Under the pieces are notes generated by a model, which saw nothing but the letters and a program-made list of their open reading frames with translations, had not been told where the DNA came from and made no database searches. Both the position numbers and the translations under genes were made by a program. From Desulfobulbaceae bacterium (GTDB lineage Bacteria; Desulfobacterota; Desulfobulbia; Desulfobulbales; Desulfobulbaceae), in the NCBI GenBank assembly GCA_015493715.1, contig WGCP01000066.1:1-34403 (forward strand): DNA of 34,403 nucleotides. The letters are read 5' to 3'. Shown here one piece after another: positions 1 through 7,491 of the stretch. Positions within the stretch are counted from its first letter, which is position 1. The number at the start of each line of letters is the position of its first letter.

Positions 1-190
1 ACTGATAATTGACCTGAATACCCTTGTTTGCCCGGCTGAACTGTTTGAACCAGGTAGTATAAATGGGAGCGGGAAAACTTGCCCCGGACCCGGTCAACCT
101 GATCTGGTCAGCGGCCATTGCCGCGCCGCTCCAAAGAAATGCCGCCGCCACGACCGAGGCTGTGGTTTTTACAAAAATTCCCTTCTTCAT
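1..190 (-). CDS. pstS: Phosphate ABC transporter substrate-binding protein PstS, N-terminal part (truncated by window edge)
   Basis: Manual translation from ATG at 190: MKKGIFVKTTASVVAAAFLWSGAAMAADQIRLTGSGASFPAPIYTTWFKQFSRANKGIQVNYQ; signal peptide followed by the PstS-type LTGSGASFPAPIY motif. Confidence 0.88.
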   Translation of the reverse strand, partial: MKKGIFVKTTASVVAAAFLWSGAAMAADQIRLTGSGASFPAPIYTTWFKQFSRANKGIQVNYQ

Positions 191-270
191 TACTGCCTCC
201 AAAAATGATGTGATTGTAATCCATCCAAAAAATGGATGAGTGAATACCTTGAAAACAACCCACTAATACC

Positions 271-292
271 GTGACAGTGTTTAGATAGTGTT
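271..292 (-). promoter_or_regulatory. Possible PhoB box (11-bp-period direct repeat) upstream of pstS
   Basis: Minus strand AACACTATCTAAACACTGTCAC: AACACT repeated with 11-bp period and containing CTGTCA, about 80 bp upstream of the pstS ATG. Confidence 0.4.
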
Positions 293-453
293 AGGGAAAT
301 ATTATAATATGGTTAAAAAAGAAGATGAAAAATTGAACGCCACATGCTGATGATGGGCGCAGAGCGCCAAACGTTCTGCGCTATTTTCGAATAAAGGGGC
401 TGGAATGAATACAAAAAAGGACGAAGATGAGGTGCTGGTGAACGATTACCCAA

Positions 454-483
454 AAGCCACTGCCCGCAGGCGGACAGTGGCTT
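454..483 (-). terminator. Probable terminator hairpin downstream of fliW
   Basis: Minus strand AAGCCACTG-tccgcctgcggg-CAGTGGCTTTTG, perfect 9-bp stem just past the fliW stop. Confidence 0.65.
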
Positions 484-506
484 TGACAAGGGGGAAGGGC
501 GGGGTC

Positions 507-941
507 TTATTTTGCCGGTTCTACCTGGGGCAGGGGTGTTTTGGTGTCGAAACGGCTGTCTTCGATAATCCCCTGCAGGGCCTTGTTGGTTTGAGGCGAA
601 TATAAAATTGGTCCGGCCAGGTTAAGGGTGATCTCCTTTTCCGGTGAAATGGAGACTATGGTCAGGACGAAATAGTCATCCTTGGGTCCGATACCCAACC
701 TTTTCCGTTCCCCGTCATCGGCTTTCACCTGGTAATCAAAGAAAAAGTTGGTCGGATCGGTGACGACAACGGCAAAATCAGGATCATCCACACTCTGAAT
801 CCAGAACAGCGGCCCTTCCTTTTTATTGGGCATGACAATAAAGTTATGCAGATCCTCAAGGCCGATGAGACCCTCTGGAAAGGAAATGACATTGGATGGA
901 TCGTATTCAACTTCACCAAAGCGCGTCATAATTTTTTTCAT
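507..941 (-). CDS. fliW: Flagellar assembly factor FliW
   Basis: 144 aa; TRFGEVEYDPSNVISFPEGLIGLEDLHNFIV is typical FliW; overlaps the end of csrA (ATGA-type overlap). Confidence 0.95.
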   Translation of the reverse strand: MKKIMTRFGEVEYDPSNVISFPEGLIGLEDLHNFIVMPNKKEGPLFWIQSVDDPDFAVVVTDPTNFFFDYQVKADDGERKRLGIGPKDDYFVLTIVSISPEKEITLNLAGPILYSPQTNKALQGIIEDSRFDTKTPLPQVEPAK

Positions 942-1180
942 TTTTTCACCGTCCTGGTCGCAAGATTAGCGCTTAATGCATCAAGATCATCGAGGCTCCA
1001 GTTCGTCGCCTCGACATTTTCCTGTTTAATTCGATCAAAAACTTCCTGCCGGTAGATCTTCGTCTCCCGAGGGGCATCAATACCAATACGAATGCCGCCG
1101 CCCTTGATTTCAATAATTTTAATGGAGATGGAATCACCGATGATTATGCCTTCACCGGCTTTTCTGGTCAGAACCAGCAT
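938..1180 (-). CDS. csrA: Carbon storage regulator / translational repressor CsrA
   Basis: MLVLTRKAGEGIIIGDSISIKIIEIKGGGIRIGIDAPRETKIYRQEV is the canonical CsrA fold sequence. Confidence 0.98.
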   Translation of the reverse strand: MLVLTRKAGEGIIIGDSISIKIIEIKGGGIRIGIDAPRETKIYRQEVFDRIKQENVEATNWSLDDLDALSANLATRTVKK

Positions 1181-1409
1181 AATATGCTCCGCGTAAGTGT
1201 CGATATTGTGGTGCAGTCAGGAATTAGCCCGTCTGAACTGATGAGCAATGCGGGTTAGGGTCCCGGGAATGTTCAGTCCCTCAGCAATGCTGCTATTCTT
1301 AATAAGTATCTCGCACCAGGAATAAAAAGGCAAGGTTTTTTAATAGATCCGGTCGGTTGTCGAACAAATCGGCATGGCTGGCCCTGATTTTCAGATTACT
1401 GCCGTAATA

Positions 1410-1477
1410 GATAAGCGCAGACTTCGGATAAGCGCAGACTTCGGATAAGCGCAGACTTCGGATAAGTGCAGACTTCG
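1410..1477 (+). repeat. 17-bp tandem repeat, 4 copies (GATAAGCGCAGACTTCG)
   Basis: gataagcgcagacttcg x3 then gataagtgcagacttcg, directly adjacent. Confidence 0.95.
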
Positions 1478-1547
1478 AACAATAAAAAGAGCCTGACATA
1501 ATAACGCACCACAGGGTATTTTCGGAAAATATAAGGGAAAAACACAA

Positions 1548-2522
1548 TTACATATAGTCGAGTATGGAGAGTTTTGACACCTTGCTTGTTACGCTTAAGG
1601 CCGCCTGAAAGGCGGTTTCCTGCTGGACGATATTGTTGAAGGACTCGATGGCATCGGCATCTTCATAACGGGAGAGTATCTGCTTTAAGTCTATACGAAC
1701 GCCCTCTTGGTGATGCATGGCAGTCTCGACCCTTGATGCACGGTTCCCCATCTGTGAGCGTAGTCTCCTTGTCTGGTCCGAGGCGCCGTCAATATTCTTT
1801 ATACTGGTCTGCAGCGCCGTCGGATCATTTGACCGTACTGCCTCTTCTGCGCGTGTCAGCACGGAGAACACATCATACCTTCCGGGTTCTACACTGTTGT
1901 TGGGCGGCGGATTTTGGTTCCAGGTGGTAGTACCGAAAAATAGATCATTACCAGTGAGATCAACCTGCAGATTTTCACCCGGCGTGATTTCGAGTTTGGT
2001 TGCGTTCCCATCGCCATGGTACAGGTAAGGCCAGGTCGTGTGGTCATTGGCGTCATAGAGAGCCGGATCATAAGCCGGATTTTTCTCAAAGGGTTTTGTT
2101 GCCTCTTCATAGCCTGCGAAAATATATTTGCCGTCCACTCTGGCATTGGCGGTATCAAAAAGTTCCTGCCGCAGGTTGACGATCTCATCGGCCAGTACGG
2201 ATCGGTCTTCATTATTCAATGAGCCGTTGACCACATTGACGGAAATTTCTTTGACTCGCTGCATGATATTTTCCACATGCTCGAGATGACCGTCGGCAGC
2301 CTGCATCTTATCAAGAGCCTGCCCCATGGTTTCCATGTAACGATCCACATTGGAGAGTTGTTTGCGGGTGTTTAAAACCGGGCGTATGGCGGCCGGATTG
2401 TCCGAGGGCCGGTTGAGCTTTTTCCCGGTTGCTCCGATTTTACGGAGTTCCTCAAGCTGCAGATTCAGATCATTGAGCCTGGAGCCAAGCATGCGGTAGG
2501 TGGTTCCCTGTGTAGCTTTCAT
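1548..2522 (-). CDS. flgL: Flagellar hook-associated protein 3 FlgL
   Basis: Flagellin-like N and C termini (TYRMLGSRLNDLNLQLEELRKIGATGKKLNRPSDNPAA... / FQAALSVTSKVSKLSILDYM). Confidence 0.95.
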   Translation of the reverse strand: MKATQGTTYRMLGSRLNDLNLQLEELRKIGATGKKLNRPSDNPAAIRPVLNTRKQLSNVDRYMETMGQALDKMQAADGHLEHVENIMQRVKEISVNVVNGSLNNEDRSVLADEIVNLRQELFDTANARVDGKYIFAGYEEATKPFEKNPAYDPALYDANDHTTWPYLYHGDGNATKLEITPGENLQVDLTGNDLFFGTTTWNQNPPPNNSVEPGRYDVFSVLTRAEEAVRSNDPTALQTSIKNIDGASDQTRRLRSQMGNRASRVETAMHHQEGVRIDLKQILSRYEDADAIESFNNIVQQETAFQAALSVTSKVSKLSILDYM

Positions 2523-2525
2523 CGC

Positions 2526-3938
2526 TTACCTCTTCAGTTGCAACAGCGAGTTCATCATTTCATCAATGGTGGAGAGAAATTTTGCCGACGATTCAAAGCC
2601 GCGCTGATATTGGACCAGGTCAACCATTTCTTCTTCAAGTGACACGCCGGCAAAACCGTCACGCAGATTGTGGAGCTGAACGCTGGCATCCTTGGCCCCG
2701 CCCAGGGCCATTTTATTGCGACTGGCCTCAATGCCGACGGTCGAGACAATTTGACTGAAAAAATTATCAAAGGTATCGTTGGTACCGCTTATCTTGTAGG
2801 TGGTTTCAAGCGAGGCGATGGCAAGGGCGTTTTCATTGTCACCGGGAGCGGCTGTATCTTCGCCCGCAGCTGCCAGATAGCGTGCATCCGGTAGCGCCAC
2901 CTTTATGTGTCTGCTTGGCGGCGTGCCGGGTGGCAGGGCCGTGAGATCATCAAAAAAAAGCTGGCCGGTAGCCGGGTTGCCGGTGGCGGGATCCGTATAC
3001 CAGCCATTGGTATGAACGTCATTGACCGCCTTGGTGATTTCCACGGCGAGTGTGTCGAGATTTCCGCGCAGACCGGTAATAAAACCATCCCTGATATCAA
3101 ACATGCCCTTCATCTCTCCACCCAGTTCCTGGGGATCGACATCTTTGACATTGCCGCCGATGGTAATCTGCAGATTGACGTCGGTGCCGTTGGTCACAAT
3201 GGAGAGCGGCATGGCCTGATTCCCCTGGACAAGGGGTGTGCCGCCGGGCAATTGTACGGCCAGCATGCCGCGGTTGTCGGTATACGATTGAATACCGAGG
3301 CTTTTTGAGAGGTTCTCCACGATGAGGTCGCGTTGATCACGGGCGGCGTTGGCGGACTGACCGTTAATCTCAATCTGGTATATGCGATCATTGAGTTTGG
3401 CAACCTCGGAAACCTGTTCGTTGAGATTGCCTATCTTGGAAACAATATTGTTGTTGATATTGTTGCGGACGGTTTCAAGCTCATTGTAGGTGTCGGCAAA
3501 GGCGTCGCCCATGAGCTGACCCCGCTGCATGACCATGTCTCGCTCGACCTGACCGCTGGGATTGGTGGTCAGTTGCTGCCATGCGTCGAAAAAATCATTG
3601 ATACTTGAGGCAAGATTGTCATCGGAAACATTGAATATCCGTTCTAACTCGCTCAGAGGTGTTGATTTTCCGCTCTCTTCACCCAGGGCGATGGATTTTT
3701 CCTGCAGTTGGCGATTAATGAATACATTATGTTCACGGCTGACATCTGAAACCGTAACTCCCTGGCCGACAAAGAAATCTCCGAAGTTGACCGCCGGGAT
3801 CTGTGTCAGCTCGGCCCGCTGCCTGGAATATCCTTCGGTGTTGACGTTGGCAATATTATTACCGACAATCTCGATGGATTTCTGGTTGGTCATCAGGCTT
3901 GTTTTGCCTGCATTCAGCGCTGTGAGAAGTCCGCTCAT
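2526..3938 (-). CDS. flgK: Flagellar hook-associated protein 1 FlgK
   Basis: MSGLLTALNAGKTSLMTNQKSIEIVGNNIANVNTEGYSRQRAEL; C-terminal VDLVQYQRGFESSAKFLSTIDEMMNSLLQL. Confidence 0.97.
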   Translation of the reverse strand: MSGLLTALNAGKTSLMTNQKSIEIVGNNIANVNTEGYSRQRAELTQIPAVNFGDFFVGQGVTVSDVSREHNVFINRQLQEKSIALGEESGKSTPLSELERIFNVSDDNLASSINDFFDAWQQLTTNPSGQVERDMVMQRGQLMGDAFADTYNELETVRNNINNNIVSKIGNLNEQVSEVAKLNDRIYQIEINGQSANAARDQRDLIVENLSKSLGIQSYTDNRGMLAVQLPGGTPLVQGNQAMPLSIVTNGTDVNLQITIGGNVKDVDPQELGGEMKGMFDIRDGFITGLRGNLDTLAVEITKAVNDVHTNGWYTDPATGNPATGQLFFDDLTALPPGTPPSRHIKVALPDARYLAAAGEDTAAPGDNENALAIASLETTYKISGTNDTFDNFFSQIVSTVGIEASRNKMALGGAKDASVQLHNLRDGFAGVSLEEEMVDLVQYQRGFESSAKFLSTIDEMMNSLLQLKR

Positions 3939-4077
3939 AGAATCCGTCCGGATTTTTTATTTTTCTATCGTCTGATATATGGAATCGGACGATATGGGGA
4001 AAGTTCCAATGTGCAGGGCGGTTAGAGACGAGAGTAATGTCTATCGATTCCGTGTTGCGTTCACCCGTACGTATTTC

Positions 4078-4105
4078 TTATCGGAGAAACAGGAGAAAAA
4101 ATTTA
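4078..4105 (-). promoter_or_regulatory. Sigma-28 (FliA)-like promoter for flgKL
   Basis: Minus strand TAAATTTT-N12-TCCGATAA, close to the FliA consensus TAAAGTTT-N11-GCCGATAA; about 140 bp upstream of flgK. Confidence 0.65.
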
Positions 4106-4163
4106 GTGGAAAAAAGGAAAAGAATTGGGGGCAGTGTGGAGGAGAGAGAAAAAAATGGTGCGG

Positions 4164-4517
4164 TTAGATCCTGCCGGAGAGCAGGCGGCCATTGACACAG
4201 TTGTTGTTGGTGGCTCCATACTGGCTGTAGGTCGTCGGCACGGAGGTTCGACCAAAAAATTCCATAGTGTCCTGGATCCAGTTCAGGGTTGCTTTAAACA
4301 GATAGGCGTTGCGCAGATTTTCCTGTTGGATCGCTTTTGCCAGATGCCGGTCATCGGGATGCAGATTGTCAATGGTCCCTATCACCTGCAGCAGGGCCTC
4401 TTTCTGTTCCCGATCTTTTGTCATGGATTCAAGGTCAAGCGCCTTGGCATGTTCACGCTCGGAAAGAATAGTTGCATGCAACTGCTGCAGAAGATCCTGC
4501 ACGGATTCCCTGGTCAT
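4164..4517 (-). CDS. flgN: FlgN-like flagellar export chaperone
   Basis: 117 aa, helical, between flgM and flgK; SEREHAKALDLESMTKDREQKEALLQVIGTID pattern typical of FlgN. Confidence 0.75.
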   Translation of the reverse strand: MTRESVQDLLQQLHATILSEREHAKALDLESMTKDREQKEALLQVIGTIDNLHPDDRHLAKAIQQENLRNAYLFKATLNWIQDTMEFFGRTSVPTTYSQYGATNNNCVNGRLLSGRI

Positions 4518-4519
4518 GA

Positions 4520-4810
4520 TTATCCCTCTTCGACCAGAAACTTGAGCAGACTGGAGGCCACTTTGTTCAGATCCGGCTCGTAGGAACCGTTGGCGACCTG
4601 CTCTTTTAATTCCTGAACCCTGGCGGCACGGCCTGTTTCTCCGGTTGCAGAGGCTGATTTCGTTCCATGCGCCCCCTGCAGAGCTGATGAGAAGGAAGCC
4701 GCTTCCGTTCCCTCGGCTTTGTTTGATTTTTGCGCCTCTCCGGGACGACTGATTTTTCCATTGGGTCCAATCGGACCAAATCCGCGAACTCCAAAAAATT
4801 CAACTGTCAT
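4520..4810 (-). CDS. flgM: Anti-sigma-28 factor FlgM
   Basis: C-terminal ARVQELKEQVANGSYEPDLNKVASSLLKFLVEEG matches the FlgM sigma-binding region; start assigned to the MTVEFF Met of the 4520..4819 ORF. Confidence 0.85.
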   Translation of the reverse strand: MTVEFFGVRGFGPIGPNGKISRPGEAQKSNKAEGTEAASFSSALQGAHGTKSASATGETGRAARVQELKEQVANGSYEPDLNKVASSLLKFLVEEG

Positions 4811-4834
4811 AACGATCACCCTGTAATAAAAATA

Positions 4835-5404
4835 TCATGCTGCTTTTGTTGATTCGGATACCCATTTGTCCAGTTTTTCCATAACTGCGTCATAGGTGTC
4901 ATATGAGATATCCGGCAGCTTGCCGTCAAAGGCTTTTAAAGCTTCTTGAAAACCTTTGTCCACACCTTTCTTAATAGCATCAATTCGGCTCGAATCGCCG
5001 CCGGCTATGCCGATGGCCAGCTTAACAATTCTGTCTGATGTTTTATCGACGCCGAAATATCCATCATCGCTGGTGAGATCTTTTGCCTCTTGCGGAGTAA
5101 CGGTGCTGATGTCTATTTTGCCGTTCTCCGTCGTAACCGTGGTTTCAATTCCCTGTTCTTTCAACAGGTTGGCGACCAGACCCTGTAGCATGTCATACTT
5201 CGCGCCCTCACCTGAATTTAAGCTCATTGAAGCGGAGTAGGTGAGCGGAGCCTCGGAATCTCCGTATAAGGTAATCCTGTCCTGCATGTCGTCTTTTTTG
5301 GTGTTTTCAGGGATTACGGAAAAATTTGCCTTTTCCTCCTGAAAATTTTCCAGGACATGCAATGGGGATTGCGCATGCGGATTGTTCTTGATGTTTTCGA
5401 TCAT
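4835..5404 (-). CDS. Uncharacterised protein in flagellar late-gene context
   Basis: MIENIKNNPHAQSPLHVLENF...; minus-strand AAGGAGG Shine-Dalgarno just before the ATG at 5404 and a sigma-28-like promoter upstream; no family recognised with certainty. Confidence 0.75.
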   Translation of the reverse strand: MIENIKNNPHAQSPLHVLENFQEEKANFSVIPENTKKDDMQDRITLYGDSEAPLTYSASMSLNSGEGAKYDMLQGLVANLLKEQGIETTVTTENGKIDISTVTPQEAKDLTSDDGYFGVDKTSDRIVKLAIGIAGGDSSRIDAIKKGVDKGFQEALKAFDGKLPDISYDTYDAVMEKLDKWVSESTKAA

Positions 5405-5479
5405 TTCCGGCCTCCTTGCTGGATTTGCGAAGCATCCTTGCCTCACGTTTACCGGAAATTCTTCTTCCGGTTACCATGA

Positions 5480-5507
5480 TTATCGGCGGGACGGAAAGAA
5501 AACTTTA
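5480..5507 (-). promoter_or_regulatory. Strong sigma-28 (FliA)-like promoter
   Basis: Minus strand TAAAGTTT-TCTTTCCGTCCC-GCCGATAA: exact -35 and -10 boxes with 12-nt spacer. Confidence 0.85.
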
Positions 5508-5516
5508 CCTGTTTTT

Positions 5517-5840
5517 TTATTTTTTTTCGGAATCGGAAAGATATTTTTCCATTTGACGATACATCTGGTCGGCAAGGCCCATACTCTGCTTTGTTGAAAT
5601 CTGGTTGGCAATCTCGGCATCAAACATATCCTGATAGATTGCATGGGCATTGTCTTTCTTGAACAATCCACCATCCGGGAGGGTTTTACGCATGGATTTA
5701 AACATGGATTGTATAAAGATGGCTTCGAACTGGCGGCAGGATTTTTTTAGAGAGGCCCGGTCTTTGTTCAGCTTTTTTGTAGTGTTCGGAGCGGCCGGGC
5801 CTGTGGGGGGGATGAGAGAGAGCTTGTCCAGTGGTTTCAT
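5517..5840 (-). CDS. flgJ: FlgJ-type rod-binding protein (no muramidase domain)
   Basis: LKKSCRQFEAIFIQSMFKSMRKTLPDGGLFKKDNAHAIYQDMFDAEIANQIS = rod-binding domain. Confidence 0.9.
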   Translation of the reverse strand: MKPLDKLSLIPPTGPAAPNTTKKLNKDRASLKKSCRQFEAIFIQSMFKSMRKTLPDGGLFKKDNAHAIYQDMFDAEIANQISTKQSMGLADQMYRQMEKYLSDSEKK

Positions 5841-5854
5841 GAAATAGGTATCGG

Positions 5855-6976
5855 TTAAATGACACGGAGTTCGGCATGCAGGGCCCCTGCTGCCTTGATG
5901 GCCTGAAAGATGGCGATCAGGTCTCTGGGCGTGGCACCGATGGCGTTGAGTGCCTTGGCAATCTCACCGATGCTTACGCCCATATGCAGGACAACCAGGT
6001 TGCCCTCATCTTCGGTGACATCAATCTTTGTCGTCGGAGCGGCCACGGTTTGACCGGCGGCCAGGGGATTGGGCTGGGAGACATCCAGGCCCTCTGAAAT
6101 AACCAGATTCAGGTTGCCGTGGGAAATTGCGACGGTGGCAATGCGGACATCCTGCCCCATGACAATGGTGCCGGTTCGTTCATTAACCACGATACGGGCC
6201 GGTGAATCAGCTTGTACATCAAGATTTTCCAAGTCAGCGACAAATCCGACCACATTCCCTTTATACTTGAGGGGCATTAGGACCTTAACGGTTCCACCGT
6301 CGGGCGAATGAGCGGTATTGGGTCCGAACCTGCTGTTAATGGCCTCGGTCATCCGGGCAGCGGTGGTGAAATCGGGTTCTTTAAGTTCATAGAGCAGGTC
6401 ACCGCTTGGCGGCAGCTTCCAGCCGACGGCTCGTTCCACGATGGCGCCGTTTGCTATACGGCCTGCAGTGGGGAAATTTTTCTGCACTTTTGCCGTCTTA
6501 CCGCCGAATGCGATGGAACCGACGGCAAGGGGTCCCTGGGCGACTGCATAGGTCCTGCCGTCCGGTCCCTTGAGGGGAGTCATAAGCAGGGTGCCGCCGG
6601 AAAGACTGTCTGCGTCACCCATGGTGGAGACCTGGACATCCAGACGAGAACCGGGCCGGGCAAAGGGTGGCAGGTTGGCCGTCACCATGACGGCGGCCAC
6701 GTTGTCTGTTTTCATCTGCCTGAAGACATCGGGCGTAATCGACATGCCCAGTCTTTTCACCAGATTGATCAGAGCCTGCCTGGTAAAGACGGATTTCTTG
6801 ATATCATCACCGGTGCCGTTTAAACCCATGACCAGGCCATACCCTAATAACTGGTTATCACGCACGCCCTCAATGGCGGCAAGATCTTTAATTCGTGCGC
6901 CCTGGGCCGTGCCGACCAGGATGAGCAACAGGCCTAGGCAGCAGGTAAAGCTGATGAGAAAATTTAGTTTTTTCAT
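5855..6976 (-). CDS. flgI: Flagellar P-ring protein FlgI
   Basis: RIKDLAAIEGVRDNQLLGYGLVMGLNGTGDDIKKSVFTRQAL...; start set at MKKLNFLIS (signal peptide) of the 5855..7042 ORF. Confidence 0.96.
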   Translation of the reverse strand: MKKLNFLISFTCCLGLLLILVGTAQGARIKDLAAIEGVRDNQLLGYGLVMGLNGTGDDIKKSVFTRQALINLVKRLGMSITPDVFRQMKTDNVAAVMVTANLPPFARPGSRLDVQVSTMGDADSLSGGTLLMTPLKGPDGRTYAVAQGPLAVGSIAFGGKTAKVQKNFPTAGRIANGAIVERAVGWKLPPSGDLLYELKEPDFTTAARMTEAINSRFGPNTAHSPDGGTVKVLMPLKYKGNVVGFVADLENLDVQADSPARIVVNERTGTIVMGQDVRIATVAISHGNLNLVISEGLDVSQPNPLAAGQTVAAPTTKIDVTEDEGNLVVLHMGVSIGEIAKALNAIGATPRDLIAIFQAIKAAGALHAELRVI

Positions 6977-7025
6977 GCCGAAAAACCGTGCAGTGATTGT
7001 AGAGACAAAATTTATTAAGTGCACT

Positions 7026-7436
7026 TCAACTATTACCACCAACAGAGCGCCATCCTATTTCCTTTCTAATACGTGCAATTTGTTGGATGAACTTATCATT
7101 CGACCTCTCTGTGGCAATTCTTTTTGGGCTTTGGCCTGCCCAACGATATATCTGCTCAATTGAACCATGCCCGCGCTTTAGAGCTTTTGCCAACAAGCAC
7201 ACCGATTCAGTGTTGGCTGGCATATTTAGGACAAGCCTAAGTTCGGAATCCGTCCATGGCTGGCCCTTATTGGCAGGACGGTCGTTTTTTTCTTTTTCAA
7301 TTTTAATTGATTCATTTTTTATTAGCGATAATTTCTCGTCCCAACTTACACCCTCAACGGGCGTTGATAAAAGAGCACAAATCTTTTCTTGGAACTCCCT
7401 TTTCTTCATTTTCGCCCTCATGCAGATTTTATTCAC
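7026..7436 (-). CDS. Hypothetical protein, possible Myb/HTH-like DNA-binding protein, inserted between flgH and flgI
   Basis: GQPWTDSELRLVLNMPANTESVCLLAKALKRGHGSIEQIYRWAGQ...IARIRKEIGWRS; not a flagellar family; more AT-rich than its neighbours. Actual start may be an internal Met. Confidence 0.7.
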   Translation of the reverse strand: MNKICMRAKMKKREFQEKICALLSTPVEGVSWDEKLSLIKNESIKIEKEKNDRPANKGQPWTDSELRLVLNMPANTESVCLLAKALKRGHGSIEQIYRWAGQSPKRIATERSNDKFIQQIARIRKEIGWRSVGGNS

Positions 7437-7491
7437 TTAACTTTTTTTATGTTTTTATGGTCAGCCAATTTGGTCCAGGCTTGCTGGTTCA

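Noticed and set aside
357-381. GCGCAGA...TCTGCGC hairpin between fliW and pstS
   Set aside because: Only a 7-bp stem with no clear U tract on the minus strand; insufficient to call a terminator or regulator.
405-605. 66-aa plus-strand ORF at the fliW 3' end
   Set aside because: Covers the terminator hairpin and antisense fliW coding sequence; no recognisable protein features.
1410-1477. CRISPR array interpretation of the tandem repeat
   Set aside because: Units are directly adjacent with no spacers and only 17 bp long.
1299-1547. 82-aa minus-strand ORF between flgL and csrA
   Set aside because: Its translation runs through the 17-bp tandem array (repeated ALIRSLRLSEVCAYPKSALIYYG-type sequence), so it is a repeat artefact rather than a gene.
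5517-5840. Short FlgJ as a truncated pseudogene
   Set aside because: Single-domain FlgJ (rod-binding only) is a normal form outside enterobacteria; the ORF is intact.
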